Source of the DNA: Oscillospiraceae bacterium
Lineage (GTDB): Bacteria; Bacillota; Clostridia; Oscillospirales; UBA929
Reading direction: 5' to 3'
Length of the DNA stretch: 19,231 nucleotides
NCBI GenBank assembly: GCA_031289065.1
Contig: JAITQI010000089.1
Span: forward strand, 1-19,231
The position numbers and the translations under genes are program-made. The notes beneath the pieces are model-generated. The model ran no database searches and was not told the origin of the DNA. It worked only from the letters and a program-made list of their open reading frames with translations. Positions 1-7,013 of this stretch are shown piece after piece (within the stretch, counting starts at the first letter, position 1; the number at the start of each line of letters is the position of its first letter).

Positions 1-27
1 AACCTCTGACTTCTAACCTCTGACACA
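1..27. repeat. Heptamer short tandem repeat before rpsH
   Basis: The sequence reads as three 7-bp units, CCTCTGA (3-9), CTTCTAA (10-16) and CCTCTGA (17-23), so AACCTCTGAC occurs twice 14 bp apart. The array ends directly before the rpsH ribosome binding site (AGGAGGT, about 27-33). Related units occur before infA and before the aminotransferase gene. The window edge may cut the array. Its function is unknown. Confidence 0.6.
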
Positions 28-40
28 GGAGGTAAATTGA

Positions 41-442
41 ATGCAAATCACCGATCCGGTCGCCGATATGCTCACCCGCATCCGCAACGCCAACGCGGCG
101 CGGCACGACACCGTTGACATCCCCGCCTCTCACCTCAAACGCGCCATTGCCGACATCCTCTTGGAGGAAGGCTATGTGAAAAACGTCCAGCAGCTCGCCG
201 GCGCGGGGGGACAGGGTATCCTGCGCGTCGCCCTGAAGTACGTGGGCGGCAAGGAACAGGCCATCACCGGTCTGCGCCGTGTCTCCAAGCCCGGCCTGCG
301 GGTGTACGCTGGCGCCGATGAACTGCCCCGCGTCCTGCGCGGCCTGGGTATCGCCGTCATCTCCACGTCCAAAGGCATCATGACCGACAAGAAAGCACGC
401 GCCAGCCATGTGGGCGGCGAAGTGCTTGCCTTTGTCTGGTAA
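41..442 (+). CDS. rpsH: 30S ribosomal protein S8 (uS8)
   Basis: The 133-aa product is ribosomal protein uS8, which binds 16S rRNA directly and helps organise the central domain of the small subunit; family members are about 130 aa, so this is full length. The N-terminus (ITDPVADMLTRIRNAN) and the C-terminal block STSKGIMTDKKARASHVGGE are the conserved family ends. The ATG at 41 follows AGGAGGT with 7-8 nt spacing. The gene sits where the spc operon order expects it, 15 nt before rplF; the usual upstream neighbour rpsN would lie outside the window. In E. coli S8 represses its own operon, but no such operator was identified here. Confidence 0.98.
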   Translation: MQITDPVADMLTRIRNANAARHDTVDIPASHLKRAIADILLEEGYVKNVQQLAGAGGQGILRVALKYVGGKEQAITGLRRVSKPGLRVYAGADELPRVLRGLGIAVISTSKGIMTDKKARASHVGGEVLAFVW

Positions 443-457
443 GGGAGGGGAAGGAAA

Positions 458-1006
458 ATGTCGCGTATTGGCAAAATGCCCGTCACCATCCCCGCCGGTG
501 TGGAAGTGACCATCGACGAAGGAAACCTGGTCACCGTAAAGGGACCCAAGGGAACCCTCACCCAGACACTGCACCCGTCCATGGGGTTTGAGCGGGACGG
601 AGACGTCCTCACAGTCACCCGGCCCAGCGAGTCCAAGCAGAACAAGGCCCTCCACGGACTGACCCGGGCCTTGCTGTTCAACATGGTGCACGGCGTCACC
701 GAGGGCTTCAAAAAGGAACTCGACATCAACGGCGTGGGCTACCGCGCCCAAAAGCAAGGCACCCAGCTGATCATGAACCTGGGGTATTCCCATCAGGTCA
801 TCATGCAGGAGAACGAAGACATCTCCATCCAGGTGCCCGCCCCCAACAAGATCATCATCCTGGGCAGGGACAAGCAAAAGGTCGGCCAGTTCGCCGCCGA
901 AGTGCGTGAGAAACGTCCCCCCGAGCCCTACAAGGGCAAAGGCATCAAATACAACACCGAAGTCATTCGCCGCAAAGAGGGCAAGGCCGGCGGCAAGAAG
1001 AAATAA
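458..1006 (+). CDS. rplF: 50S ribosomal protein L6 (uL6)
   Basis: The 182-aa product is uL6, which binds 23S rRNA near the sarcin-ricin loop and the elongation factor site. Two tandem L6 domains are expected and seen: the N-terminal half starts MSRIGKMPVTIPAGVEV, and the C-terminal half carries the family signature PEPYKGKGIKY near residue 155 before a basic tail (GKAGGKKK). The length is normal for bacteria. The ATG at 458 follows a purine-rich GGGAGGGGAAGG site. It lies 15 nt after rpsH and 14 nt before rplR, so the three genes are certainly co-transcribed. Confidence 0.98.
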   Translation: MSRIGKMPVTIPAGVEVTIDEGNLVTVKGPKGTLTQTLHPSMGFERDGDVLTVTRPSESKQNKALHGLTRALLFNMVHGVTEGFKKELDINGVGYRAQKQGTQLIMNLGYSHQVIMQENEDISIQVPAPNKIIILGRDKQKVGQFAAEVREKRPPEPYKGKGIKYNTEVIRRKEGKAGGKKK

Positions 1007-1020
1007 GGAGGAGGCGCGTT

Positions 1021-1380
1021 ATGGTTACCAGACCCAACACCGAGGCGCAGCGCAAGCGGCGGCATAAACGGGTTCGCGCCGCCATCTCCGGGACGGCGGA
1101 CCGTCCCCGTCTGAACGTATTCCGTAGCCTCAACCACATTTACGCCCAGCTCATCGACGACGCGAAAGGCGTGACGCTGGCCGCGGCCTCGTCCCAGGAC
1201 AAAGCCGTTGAAGGCCCCGGCGGCAACAAGGGCGCCGCCCGTCAGGTCGGCAAACTCTTGGCCGAACGCGCCAAAGCGGTTGGCGTGACCACAGTGGTTT
1301 TTGATCGCGGCGGCTACCTCTACCATGGACGAGTGCAAGAGCTGGCCGAAGGCGCCCGTGAGGGCGGCCTGGCTTTTTGA
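1021..1380 (+). CDS. rplR: 50S ribosomal protein L18 (uL18)
   Basis: The 119-aa product is uL18, which binds 5S rRNA and, with L5, anchors it in the central protuberance. The visible evidence is the basic N-terminus (EAQRKRRHKRVRAAISG), the RPRLNVFRS segment, and the C-terminal FDRGGYLYHGRVQELAEGAREGG block that ends nearly all bacterial L18 proteins (quoted here across its conserved core). The length is typical. The ATG at 1021 follows AAGGAGGAGG with normal spacing. The stop lies 14 nt before the chosen rpsE start, in standard spc order. Confidence 0.98.
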   Translation: MVTRPNTEAQRKRRHKRVRAAISGTADRPRLNVFRSLNHIYAQLIDDAKGVTLAAASSQDKAVEGPGGNKGAARQVGKLLAERAKAVGVTTVVFDRGGYLYHGRVQELAEGAREGGLAF

Positions 1381-1394
1381 GGAGGAGAAGGGGA

Positions 1395-1904
1395 ATGCCG
1401 AGAACTGCGAAATTGGATCCGTCGGCCTTGGAACTGCAAGAAAAGGTCGTCGCGCTCAACCGCGTGGCCAAGACGGTCAAGGGCGGTCGTATCTTCAAAT
1501 TTTCCGCGCTGGTCGTCGTGGGCGACGGCAACGGCACGGTGGGCTTCGGCCTGGGCAAGGCCTCCGAAGTGCCCGACGCCATCCGCAAGGGGATTGAGGA
1601 CGCCAAGAAAAACCTGGTGACCGTCAACCTCAAGGGCACCAGCATCCCCCATGAGGTGCTCGGCGTGTTCGGCGCCGGCCTCGTGGTCATCAAACCGGCC
1701 GCCGAAGGCACCGGCGTCATCGCCGGCGGCCCGGTGCGCGCCGTCATGGAGATGGCCGGCATCCGGGACGTGCGCACCAAGAGCCTGCGCTCCAACAACC
1801 CGCAAAACGTCGTCACCGCCACCTTCGAGGGTCTCAAATCCCTCAAGAGCCTGGAAGGGGTCGCCCGTGTGCGCGGCCGCGCCCCGGGCAGTATCCTGCG
1901 CTAA
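1395..1904 (+). CDS. rpsE: 30S ribosomal protein S5 (uS5)
   Basis: The 169-aa product is uS5, a small-subunit protein at the mRNA entry channel that contributes to decoding accuracy. The double-stranded RNA-binding N-terminal domain is visible in NRVAKTVKGGRIFKFSALV and GDGNGTVGFGLGKASEVPDA; the C-terminal domain contains VIAGGPVRAVMEMAGIRDV. The start is placed at ATG 1395 because GGAGGAGAAGGGG lies just before it. An in-frame TTG at 1377 overlaps the rplR stop and would translate the ribosome binding site itself. The gene lies between rplR and rpmD as in other Firmicutes. Confidence 0.97.
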   Translation: MPRTAKLDPSALELQEKVVALNRVAKTVKGGRIFKFSALVVVGDGNGTVGFGLGKASEVPDAIRKGIEDAKKNLVTVNLKGTSIPHEVLGVFGAGLVVIKPAAEGTGVIAGGPVRAVMEMAGIRDVRTKSLRSNNPQNVVTATFEGLKSLKSLEGVARVRGRAPGSILR

Positions 1905-1917
1905 GGAGGGCTGAAAC

Positions 1918-2115
1918 ATGCCTGCTGCAATCGTCAAAAAGAAGAGGATCAAACTGGTCAAGAGCCTGAACGGCCGGAAGAAATCCCATATCGCCACCGC
2001 CATTTCCCTGGGCCTCAAACGTCCCGGCGACGAGACCCTCCAGCCGGACAACGATGCCACCCAGGGCAAGCTGCACCACATCGGATATTTGGTTTCCGTG
2101 ACGGATCAAGCCTGA
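1918..2115 (+). CDS. rpmD: 50S ribosomal protein L30 (uL30)
   Basis: The 65-aa product is uL30, a small 23S rRNA-binding protein of the large subunit. The pattern VKKKRIKLVKSLNGRKKSHI, then GLKRPGDETLQPDNDATQGK and a terminal hydrophobic strand (IGYLVSV), matches the short bacterial L30 family, usually 58-65 aa. The ATG at 1918 follows AAGGAGG with 7-8 nt spacing. It sits 13 nt after rpsE and 14 nt before rplO, its conserved position in the spc operon. Confidence 0.95.
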   Translation: MPAAIVKKKRIKLVKSLNGRKKSHIATAISLGLKRPGDETLQPDNDATQGKLHHIGYLVSVTDQA

Positions 2116-2129
2116 GGAGGAGACGCGCT

Positions 2130-2570
2130 ATGAAACTGCATGAACTTTCCCCGGCCGAAGGAGCTGTCAAGGATCGCTTCCGGGTGGGGCGCGGCCATGG
2201 TTCGGGCGCCGGCAAGACGTCCGGCCGGGGGCACAAGGGCCAGAAGGCCCGTTCCGGTTACTCCCGCAAGCGCGGCTTTGAGGGCGGCCAGATGCCCTTG
2301 GCGCGCCGTCTGCCCAAGCGGGGCTTTGTCAACATCTTCGCCAAACCTCTCACCGAGGTCAACCTGTCCAGCCTGGAGTCCTTCGACAACGGCGCTGTGG
2401 TGACCCTGGGCGAGTTGGAGGAGCGCGGCATTGTCAAGCAGTGCAAGTACGGCTTCAAGGTGCTGGACACCGGAGCGCTTACCAAAAAGCTGACCGTTCG
2501 GGCGCAGGCCTTCTCCAAAGGCGCCGCCGCCAAGATTGAATCCCTGGGAGGAAAGGCGGAGGTGGTCTAA
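2130..2570 (+). CDS. rplO: 50S ribosomal protein L15 (uL15)
   Basis: The 146-aa product is uL15, a late-assembling large-subunit protein. Its long, glycine- and arginine-rich N-terminal extension is plain: MKLHELSPAEGA, then RVGRGHGSGAGKTSGRGHKG and the segment with GFEGGQMPLARRLPKRGF. The globular C-terminal domain ends with ALTKKLTVRAQAFSKGAAAK. The length is normal. The ATG at 2130 follows GAGGAGG. The stop lies only 2 nt before the GTG of secY, and the secY ribosome binding site is inside the last rplO codons, so the two are probably translationally coupled. Confidence 0.98.
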   Translation: MKLHELSPAEGAVKDRFRVGRGHGSGAGKTSGRGHKGQKARSGYSRKRGFEGGQMPLARRLPKRGFVNIFAKPLTEVNLSSLESFDNGAVVTLGELEERGIVKQCKYGFKVLDTGALTKKLTVRAQAFSKGAAAKIESLGGKAEVV

Positions 2571-2572
2571 CC

Positions 2573-3865
2573 GTGTTGGAATCGGTTCGCAACGCGTGGC
2601 GTATCCCTGATCTGCGGCGCAAGCTGCTCTTTACGCTGTTCGCCCTGCTCATCTATCGCTTCGGCGCCAACATTCCGGTGCCCGGCATCGATCCGACCAT
2701 TTTGGAGCAGCTTTTTAACGCCGACTGGGGCGACACCATTTTCGGACTGCAAAACCTGCTGTCCGGCGGCGCCCTCTCCCGGGGCACCATCTTCGCCCTG
2801 TCCATCCAGCCCTACATCAACGCCTCCATCATTATGCAGCTGCTCACCGTCGGCATTCCGGCGCTGGAGCGCCTGCAGAAGGAAGGCGGCGAGGAAGGCC
2901 GCAAGAAGATCGCCGCCATCACCCGTTACGTCACGGTGGCCCTCGGCCTTCTCATGGGCTTCGCCTATTACATGATGCTCCGGGGCAACACCGCGGACGG
3001 GCAGGCTATCGTCACCGACACCTCCCTGTGGATGGCCGTCATCATCATCACGACCTTCACCGCCGGTTCCGCCTTCATCATGTGGCTGGGTGAGCAAATC
3101 ACCGAGTTCGGCGTGGGCAACGGCATCTCCATCATTCTGTTTGCTTCTATCGTCTCCCGTATGCCCAGCATTGTGACCGAGACATACGAAGGCGTGTTCG
3201 TCAGCGGCCAGACCTCCTGGCTGATCATCCCCCTGGCCATAGCCGGCGCGTTGCTGCTGGTGGGCTTCATCGTCTTCATCACCCAGTCCGAGCGCCGCAT
3301 TCCGGTGCAGTACGCCAAACGGGTGGTGGGCCGCCGTCTCTACGGCGGGCAGAGCACGCATCTGCCCCTGAAGGTCAACATGTCGGGCGTCATGCCCATC
3401 ATCTTCGCCCAGTCCATCGCCTCCTTCCCGGCCACCATCGCCATGTTCTTCGGCGCGGGGCAGAACAGCGCCTTCAACACCTGGTTCGGCCCCAGCGCCC
3501 CCCTGTACAGCGTGATCTACTTCCTGCTGATCATCGGCTTCAGCTACTTCTATACCTCGATTCAGTTCAACCCCGTGGAAATCGCCAACAACCTCAAGCA
3601 GAACGGCGGTTCCATCCCCGGCTTCCGCCAAGGCCGCCCCACCGCCGACTTCATCAAGAAGGTGCTGGGTAAGATAACCTTATTCGGGGCCATCTTCCTG
3701 GGCATCATCGCCCTCCTGCCCACCGTCACCGGCGCGGTCTTCAGCATCAGCGGCCTGGCCATGGGCGGCACCTCGGTTCTCATCGTGGTCGGCGTCGCCC
3801 TGGAAACCGTCAAAGCCATCGAAGCCCAAATGCTCATGCGCCACTACAAAGGCTTCTTAGAGTAA
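2573..3865 (+). CDS. secY: Protein translocase subunit SecY
   Basis: The 430-aa product is the channel subunit of the SecYEG translocon in the cytoplasmic membrane, which passes unfolded proteins driven by SecA and inserts membrane proteins with the ribosome. The first family signature is visible at residues about 64-91 (SGGALSRGTIFALSIQPYIN onward) and the second at about 161-185 (including TAGSAFIMWLGEQITEFG). The cytoplasmic loop SERRIPVQYAKR (239-250), which contacts SecA and the ribosome, is intact. About ten hydrophobic spans are present and the length is standard. The start is GTG 2573, 10 nt after GGAGG (2558-2562); TTG 2576 is an unlikely alternative. Confidence 0.98.
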   Translation: MLESVRNAWRIPDLRRKLLFTLFALLIYRFGANIPVPGIDPTILEQLFNADWGDTIFGLQNLLSGGALSRGTIFALSIQPYINASIIMQLLTVGIPALERLQKEGGEEGRKKIAAITRYVTVALGLLMGFAYYMMLRGNTADGQAIVTDTSLWMAVIIITTFTAGSAFIMWLGEQITEFGVGNGISIILFASIVSRMPSIVTETYEGVFVSGQTSWLIIPLAIAGALLLVGFIVFITQSERRIPVQYAKRVVGRRLYGGQSTHLPLKVNMSGVMPIIFAQSIASFPATIAMFFGAGQNSAFNTWFGPSAPLYSVIYFLLIIGFSYFYTSIQFNPVEIANNLKQNGGSIPGFRQGRPTADFIKKVLGKITLFGAIFLGIIALLPTVTGAVFSISGLAMGGTSVLIVVGVALETVKAIEAQMLMRHYKGFLE

Positions 3866-3870
3866 GCAAT

Positions 3871-3928
3871 GATAATGAATCGCCGCGCAGCGGCGCCACA
3901 ATTCTTAATTATTAATTTTTAATTAGGA
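3871..3928. repeat. Hairpin plus AT-rich heptamer array between secY and adk
   Basis: A perfect hairpin, CGCCGC-GCA-GCGGCG (3881-3895), is followed after CCACA by an AT-only array of 7-bp units: ATTCTTA (3901-3907), ATTATTA (3908-3914), ATTTTTA (3915-3921) and a degenerate ATTAGGA (3922-3928). The base composition contrasts sharply with the GC-rich surroundings. GC hairpin plus heptads looks like a dispersed intergenic repeat rather than a promoter; the hairpin has no immediate T-run, so it is not a good terminator. Copy number elsewhere cannot be judged from this window. Confidence 0.6.
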
Positions 3929-3954
3929 GTTGCAAGGATACAAGGGGTTTTTCT

Positions 3955-4593
3955 GTGAACATTATTCTTCTTGGCTCTCCCGGTTCGGGAAAGGGTACGC
4001 AAGCCGAGGCGCTGACAAAGCGCCTTGGCGTGCCCTGCGTTTCCACCGGGAATATGCTCAGAGAGGCCATCCGGCGGGGCGCTCCCCTGGGGGCCTCCGC
4101 CAAGGGCTACATCGACGCCGGGCAGCTGGTGCCCGACAGCCTGATTGTCGATCTCATCCGGGAACGCCTGAAAGAGCCCGACTGCGCCGAGGGGTTCATT
4201 CTCGACGGCTTCCCCCGCACCCTGGCCCAGGCCGAGGCCCTGGACGCCATCGGCGTCGCCATTGACGCCGCCCTCAGCCTCGAGGTGCCCGACGAGGACA
4301 TCGAAAACCGCATGGCCGGTCGCCGCAGTTGCAAGACTTGCGGCAACGCCTACCATGTGGAGAGCAAGCCCCCCAAAACCGAAGGCGTGTGCGACGCCTG
4401 CGGGGGCGCGCTGTTCCGCCGGGAGGATGACAACCCCGAAACCGTCCGCGCCCGGCTGACCGTCTACCACGAAAACACCGAACCTCTCAAGGGGTATTAC
4501 GAGGGCCGGGATAAGCTCATCGCCGTGCCCGCCCGGGACGACATCGCCAAGATCACCGCCCGATGCCTGGAAGCCCTGGGGATCGAGGCATGA
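3955..4593 (+). CDS. adk: Adenylate kinase
   Basis: The 212-aa enzyme catalyses reversible phosphotransfer between ATP and AMP to give two ADP in the cytoplasm. The P-loop GSPGSGKGT is at residues 7-15 and the AMP-site motif DGFPRT at 84-89. The long LID domain (about 120-160) carries a four-cysteine zinc site, CKTC at 126/129 and CDAC at 146/149, as in many Gram-positive enzymes. The start is GTG 3955, with AAGGGG at 3942-3947. The gene follows secY after an 89-nt repeat-bearing spacer and overlaps map by 4 nt (ATGA), the common Firmicute arrangement. Confidence 0.97.
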   Translation: MNIILLGSPGSGKGTQAEALTKRLGVPCVSTGNMLREAIRRGAPLGASAKGYIDAGQLVPDSLIVDLIRERLKEPDCAEGFILDGFPRTLAQAEALDAIGVAIDAALSLEVPDEDIENRMAGRRSCKTCGNAYHVESKPPKTEGVCDACGGALFRREDDNPETVRARLTVYHENTEPLKGYYEGRDKLIAVPARDDIAKITARCLEALGIEA

Positions 4594-5351
4594 TACAGGT
4601 CAAGTCCCCCCGGGAGATCGACGCCATGCGCCGCGCCGGCGAGATCACCGGCCAGGCCCTGGCCGAAGCCAAGCGGATCGTCGCCCCGGGTATCACCACC
4701 AAACAGGTGGACAGCGCCCTGCGCCGGGTCATCGAGAAAAGCGGGGCCATCCCGGCATTCCTGGGCTACAACGGCTTTCCCGGCGCGGTCTGCGTGTCGG
4801 TCAACCGGGAGGTCATCCACGGCATCCCCGGTAGCCGGGTTTTGCGGGAGGGCGACATCGTCAGCATCGACGTGGGGGCCGTTTGGAACGGTTTTTACGG
4901 CGACGCGGCGGCCACCTTCCCGGTGGGGCAGGTGTCCGACGAGGCCCTGCGGCTCATCCGGGTGACCCGGGAATCCTTTTACCAGGCGGCGGCCCGCGCC
5001 CGAGAAGGGTGTCGGGTATCCGATATTTCCCACGCTGTGCAAACCCATGCCGAGGCGGCGGGCTATACCCTGGTCAGGGAGTGGACCGGCCACGGCGTCG
5101 GCAGCAAGCTGCACGAGGATCCCGAAGTGCCCAACTTCGGCCCCCCGGGGCACGGCCCCAGACTGCTTCGGGGCATGACCATCGCCGTGGAACCCATGGT
5201 CAACGCCGGAAGCGCAGCGGTGCGGGTGTTAAAAGACGGCTGGACGGTGGTCACCGCCGACGGCAAACTGTCGGCCCATTATGAGCACTCGATCCTCATC
5301 ACGGCGGGCGAACCCGAGCTGCTGACCCGCTGGGAGGAGACGCCGCTATGA
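4590..5351 (+). CDS. map: Methionine aminopeptidase, type I
   Basis: The 253-aa metalloenzyme removes the initiator methionine from new proteins. The five metal ligands of the family are all visible: D94 (SIDVG), D105 (GDAA), H168 (GHGVG), E201 (EPM) and E232 (YEH). The conserved H76 (VIHG) and H175 (LHEDP) are also present. There is no N-terminal zinc-finger extension, so this is the short bacterial form. The start is taken as ATG 4590, which overlaps the adk stop in ATGA and begins with the family-like MIQVKSPREIDAMRRAG. An in-frame ATG at 4563 lies inside adk and would add nine unconserved residues. The end overlaps the next gene by 4 nt. Confidence 0.97.
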   Translation: MIQVKSPREIDAMRRAGEITGQALAEAKRIVAPGITTKQVDSALRRVIEKSGAIPAFLGYNGFPGAVCVSVNREVIHGIPGSRVLREGDIVSIDVGAVWNGFYGDAAATFPVGQVSDEALRLIRVTRESFYQAAARAREGCRVSDISHAVQTHAEAAGYTLVREWTGHGVGSKLHEDPEVPNFGPPGHGPRLLRGMTIAVEPMVNAGSAAVRVLKDGWTVVTADGKLSAHYEHSILITAGEPELLTRWEETPL

Positions 5352-5635
5352 AGGTGTCCGACATCGTCCTGTCCCTCCGGGGGCACGACGCAGGCAATCA
5401 CATGGTCGTCCTCGCCGTAGAGGGAGAGTTCCTGTTCTTGGCCGACGGCAAGCGCCGCCGGGCGGAAAAGCCCAAGCGCAAGAAGCAAAAACACGTTGAA
5501 CTGGCCGCCGAAAGCGACAGCCGGGTGGCCCTCAAACTCCGCGCCGGCGAAAAGGTCACCAACAACGAGCTCCGCCGCGCCCTGGCCGATTTCATAGCCC
5601 AACGCGCACAGAGCGAAGCCGATCCCAACCAGTGA
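5348..5635 (+). CDS. KOW-domain RNA-binding protein (L14e-like)
   Basis: The 95-aa product belongs to the small KOW-domain proteins found between map and infA in many Firmicutes, often annotated as an L14e-like ribosomal protein. A KOW-like beta segment can be seen in DIVLSLRGHDAGNHMVVL and EGEFLFLADGKRRRAEKPKR, followed by a lysine-rich stretch (KRKKQKH) suited to RNA contact. The C-terminal half (LRRALADFIAQRAQ) looks helical. The ATG at 5348 overlaps the map stop in ATGA and follows GGGAGGAGA, so translation is coupled to map. The family assignment rests on position and the KOW pattern; the exact role in ribosome function or assembly is not established. Confidence 0.85.
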   Translation: MKVSDIVLSLRGHDAGNHMVVLAVEGEFLFLADGKRRRAEKPKRKKQKHVELAAESDSRVALKLRAGEKVTNNELRRALADFIAQRAQSEADPNQ

Positions 5636-5668
5636 CCCCGACGGGGCGGCGTCCGTTTTGGCGAAACC

Positions 5669-5682
5669 GCTCTGACTTCTGA
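5669..5682. repeat. Heptamer repeat before infA
   Basis: Two 7-bp units, GCTCTGA (5669-5675) and CTTCTGA (5676-5682), lie just before the infA ribosome binding site (GGAGGT, about 5687-5692). The 11 bases CTCTGACTTCT are identical to positions 4-14 in front of rpsH. This makes it a second copy of the same heptamer family in another intergenic gap. Confidence 0.5.
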
Positions 5683-5698
5683 AACCGGAGGTGTCTGT

Positions 5699-5917
5699 AT
5701 GGCCAAAGATGATGTCATTGAAGCCGAGGGTATCGTCCTCGACGCCCTGCCAAACGCCATGTTTTCGGTGGAACTGCCCAACGGCCACAAGATTTTGGCC
5801 CACATCTCCGGAAAACTGCGCATGAACTTCATCCGCATCCTGCCCGGGGACAAGGTCACCGTGCAAATGTCCCCCTACGACCTCACCCGAGGCCGCATCA
5901 CCTGGCGCGGGAAATAA
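5699..5917 (+). CDS. infA: Translation initiation factor IF-1
   Basis: The 72-aa protein is the OB-fold factor that binds the A site of the 30S subunit during initiation and works with IF-2 and IF-3. The conserved order is plain: MAKDDVIEAEGIVLDALPN, NGHKILAHISGKLRMNFIRI, PGDKVTVQMSPYDL and a final TRGRITWRGK. The length is exactly that of the family. The ATG at 5699 follows GGAGGT. The gene lies 63 nt after the KOW gene, with a heptamer repeat in that gap, and 123 nt before rpmJ. Confidence 0.98.
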   Translation: MAKDDVIEAEGIVLDALPNAMFSVELPNGHKILAHISGKLRMNFIRILPGDKVTVQMSPYDLTRGRITWRGK

Positions 5918-5936
5918 CCCGATAATCGCTGCCTTT

Positions 5937-5983
5937 CCGGCGCTGGACGGCTTTCCGCTGTCCGCGGCTGAAGCGCCGGTTTT
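5937..5983 (+). other. Long GC-rich hairpin between infA and rpmJ
   Basis: CCGGCGCT (5937-5944) pairs perfectly with AGCGCCGG (5972-5979). A second helix inside it is possible (GGAC 5945-5948 with GTCC 5959-5962). TTTT (5980-5983) follows at once. The form is that of a weak intrinsic terminator or attenuator inside the ribosomal operon; an RNA-processing site is another possibility. Confidence 0.45.
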
Positions 5984-6006
5984 GCATACAAAACGCAGAA
6001 AAACGC

Positions 6007-6023
6007 GAGGGCACGAGGCCCTC
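6007..6023 (+). other. Small hairpin just before the rpmJ ribosome binding site
   Basis: GAGGGC (6007-6012) pairs with GCCCTC (6018-6023) around a 5-nt loop. The stem ends 3 nt before AGGGAGG (6027-6033), the rpmJ ribosome binding site, so it could influence initiation. Chance occurrence in GC-rich DNA is possible. Confidence 0.35.
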
Positions 6024-6040
6024 ACAGGGAGGAAACCGCC

Positions 6041-6154
6041 ATGAAAGTCAGACCCAGCGTCAAACCGATTTGCGAAAAATGCAAGATCATCCGCCGTCAC
6101 GGACGGGTCATGGTGATTTGCGAAAATCCCAAACACAAGCAAAAACAGGGCTGA
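6041..6154 (+). CDS. rpmJ: 50S ribosomal protein L36 (bL36), zinc form
   Basis: This 37-aa reading frame encodes bL36, the smallest large-subunit protein, which folds around one zinc ion and contacts 23S rRNA. The sequence starts MKVRPSVKPICEKCKIIRRH and continues GRVMVICENPKHKQKQG. The zinc ligands C11, C14, C27 and H32 are all present, so this is the zinc-containing (C+) type. The ATG at 6041 follows AGGGAGG with 7 nt spacing. Its place between infA and rpsM is the standard one. It is short and easily missed by length filters. Confidence 0.97.
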   Translation: MKVRPSVKPICEKCKIIRRHGRVMVICENPKHKQKQG

Positions 6155-6211
6155 GAGAGGCTGAAATTCCCCCAAGAGGGGCGATAATGCTATGGAGGTG
6201 CTTGAAAAACT

Positions 6212-6580
6212 ATGGCACGTATTGCCGGCGTTGACTTGCCCCGCGAAAAACGGGTGGATATCGGCCTGACCCATATTTATGGCATCGGGCGCCCGTTGGC
6301 CGCCGCGATTTTGAAGCAGACCGGCGTGGATCCCTCGATCCGCGTCAAAAACCTGACCGAAGATCAGGTGGCCCGTCTGCGGGAGAACATTGAGAAGGAA
6401 CACAAGGTGGAGGGCGACCTGCGCCGCGACGTCGCGATGGACATCAAGCGCCTCATCGAAATCGGAAGCTACCGGGGCCAGCGCCATCGCAGAGGTCTGC
6501 CGGTGCGCGGACAGCGTTCCAAAACAAACGCCCGCACCCGCAAGGGTCCCAAGCGCACCATCGCCAACAAGAAGAAGTAA
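6212..6580 (+). CDS. rpsM: 30S ribosomal protein S13 (uS13)
   Basis: The 122-aa product is uS13, which lies in the head of the small subunit and touches the P-site tRNA and the large subunit through bridges. The start MARIAGVDLPREKRVDIGLT, the helix-two-turn-helix region (IYGIGRPLAAAIL), and the basic tail RGLPVRGQRSKTNARTRKG are all conserved family features. The length is normal. The ATG at 6212 follows GGAGGT (about 6195-6200) with a slightly long spacer. It opens the tight rpsM-rpsK-rpsD block of the alpha operon. Confidence 0.98.
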   Translation: MARIAGVDLPREKRVDIGLTHIYGIGRPLAAAILKQTGVDPSIRVKNLTEDQVARLRENIEKEHKVEGDLRRDVAMDIKRLIEIGSYRGQRHRRGLPVRGQRSKTNARTRKGPKRTIANKKK

Positions 6581-6592
6581 GGAGGAAGGCAA

Positions 6593-6994
6593 ATGGCAGC
6601 TCCCAAGGCCAAACGGGCCGCGACCCGTAAACGTCGTGAAAAGAAGAACATTGAGAAGGGCGCGGCGCATATCCGCTCCTCCTTTAACAACACCATGGTC
6701 ACCCTGACCGACTTGCAGGGCAACGCCTTGTCCTGGTGCTCCTCCGGAGCGCTCAATTTCCGAGGTTCCCGCAAGTCCACGCCCTACGCCGCCCAGATGG
6801 CGGCCGAAACGGCGGCCAAAGCCGCCATGGAACACGGCCTGAAGGCGGTGGAGGTCTATGTCAAGGGGCCGGGGGCCGGTCGCGAGGCGGCCATTCGCGC
6901 CCTGCAGGCCGCCGGGCTGGAGGTCAGCATGATCAAAGACGTGACCCCCATCCCGCATAATGGCTGCCGCCCGCCCAAAAGACGGCGCGTGTAG
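6593..6994 (+). CDS. rpsK: 30S ribosomal protein S11 (uS11)
   Basis: The 133-aa product is uS11, which forms part of the small-subunit platform by the mRNA exit region. A basic, lysine- and arginine-rich N-terminus (AAPKAKRAATRKRREKKN) precedes the conserved IRSSFNNTMVTLTD, then GSRKSTPYAAQMAAE and KGPGAGREAAIRAL. It ends with IPHNGCRPPKRRRV, the characteristic C-terminus. The ATG at 6593 follows AAGGAGGAAGG, 12 nt after the rpsM stop. Nothing is unusual in the sequence. Confidence 0.98.
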   Translation: MAAPKAKRAATRKRREKKNIEKGAAHIRSSFNNTMVTLTDLQGNALSWCSSGALNFRGSRKSTPYAAQMAAETAAKAAMEHGLKAVEVYVKGPGAGREAAIRALQAAGLEVSMIKDVTPIPHNGCRPPKRRRV

Positions 6995-7013
6995 GCGAAG
7001 GAGGAATGAACTG

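Noticed and set aside
2567..3631. A 354-codon open frame on the - strand opposite secY
   Set aside because: The sense frame is unmistakable SecY; the antisense product is rich in Asp, Gly and His without any motif.
6960..7013. Earlier start for rpsD at 6960
   Set aside because: It overlaps rpsK, precedes the ribosome binding site at 6999-7005, and adds residues not found in S4.
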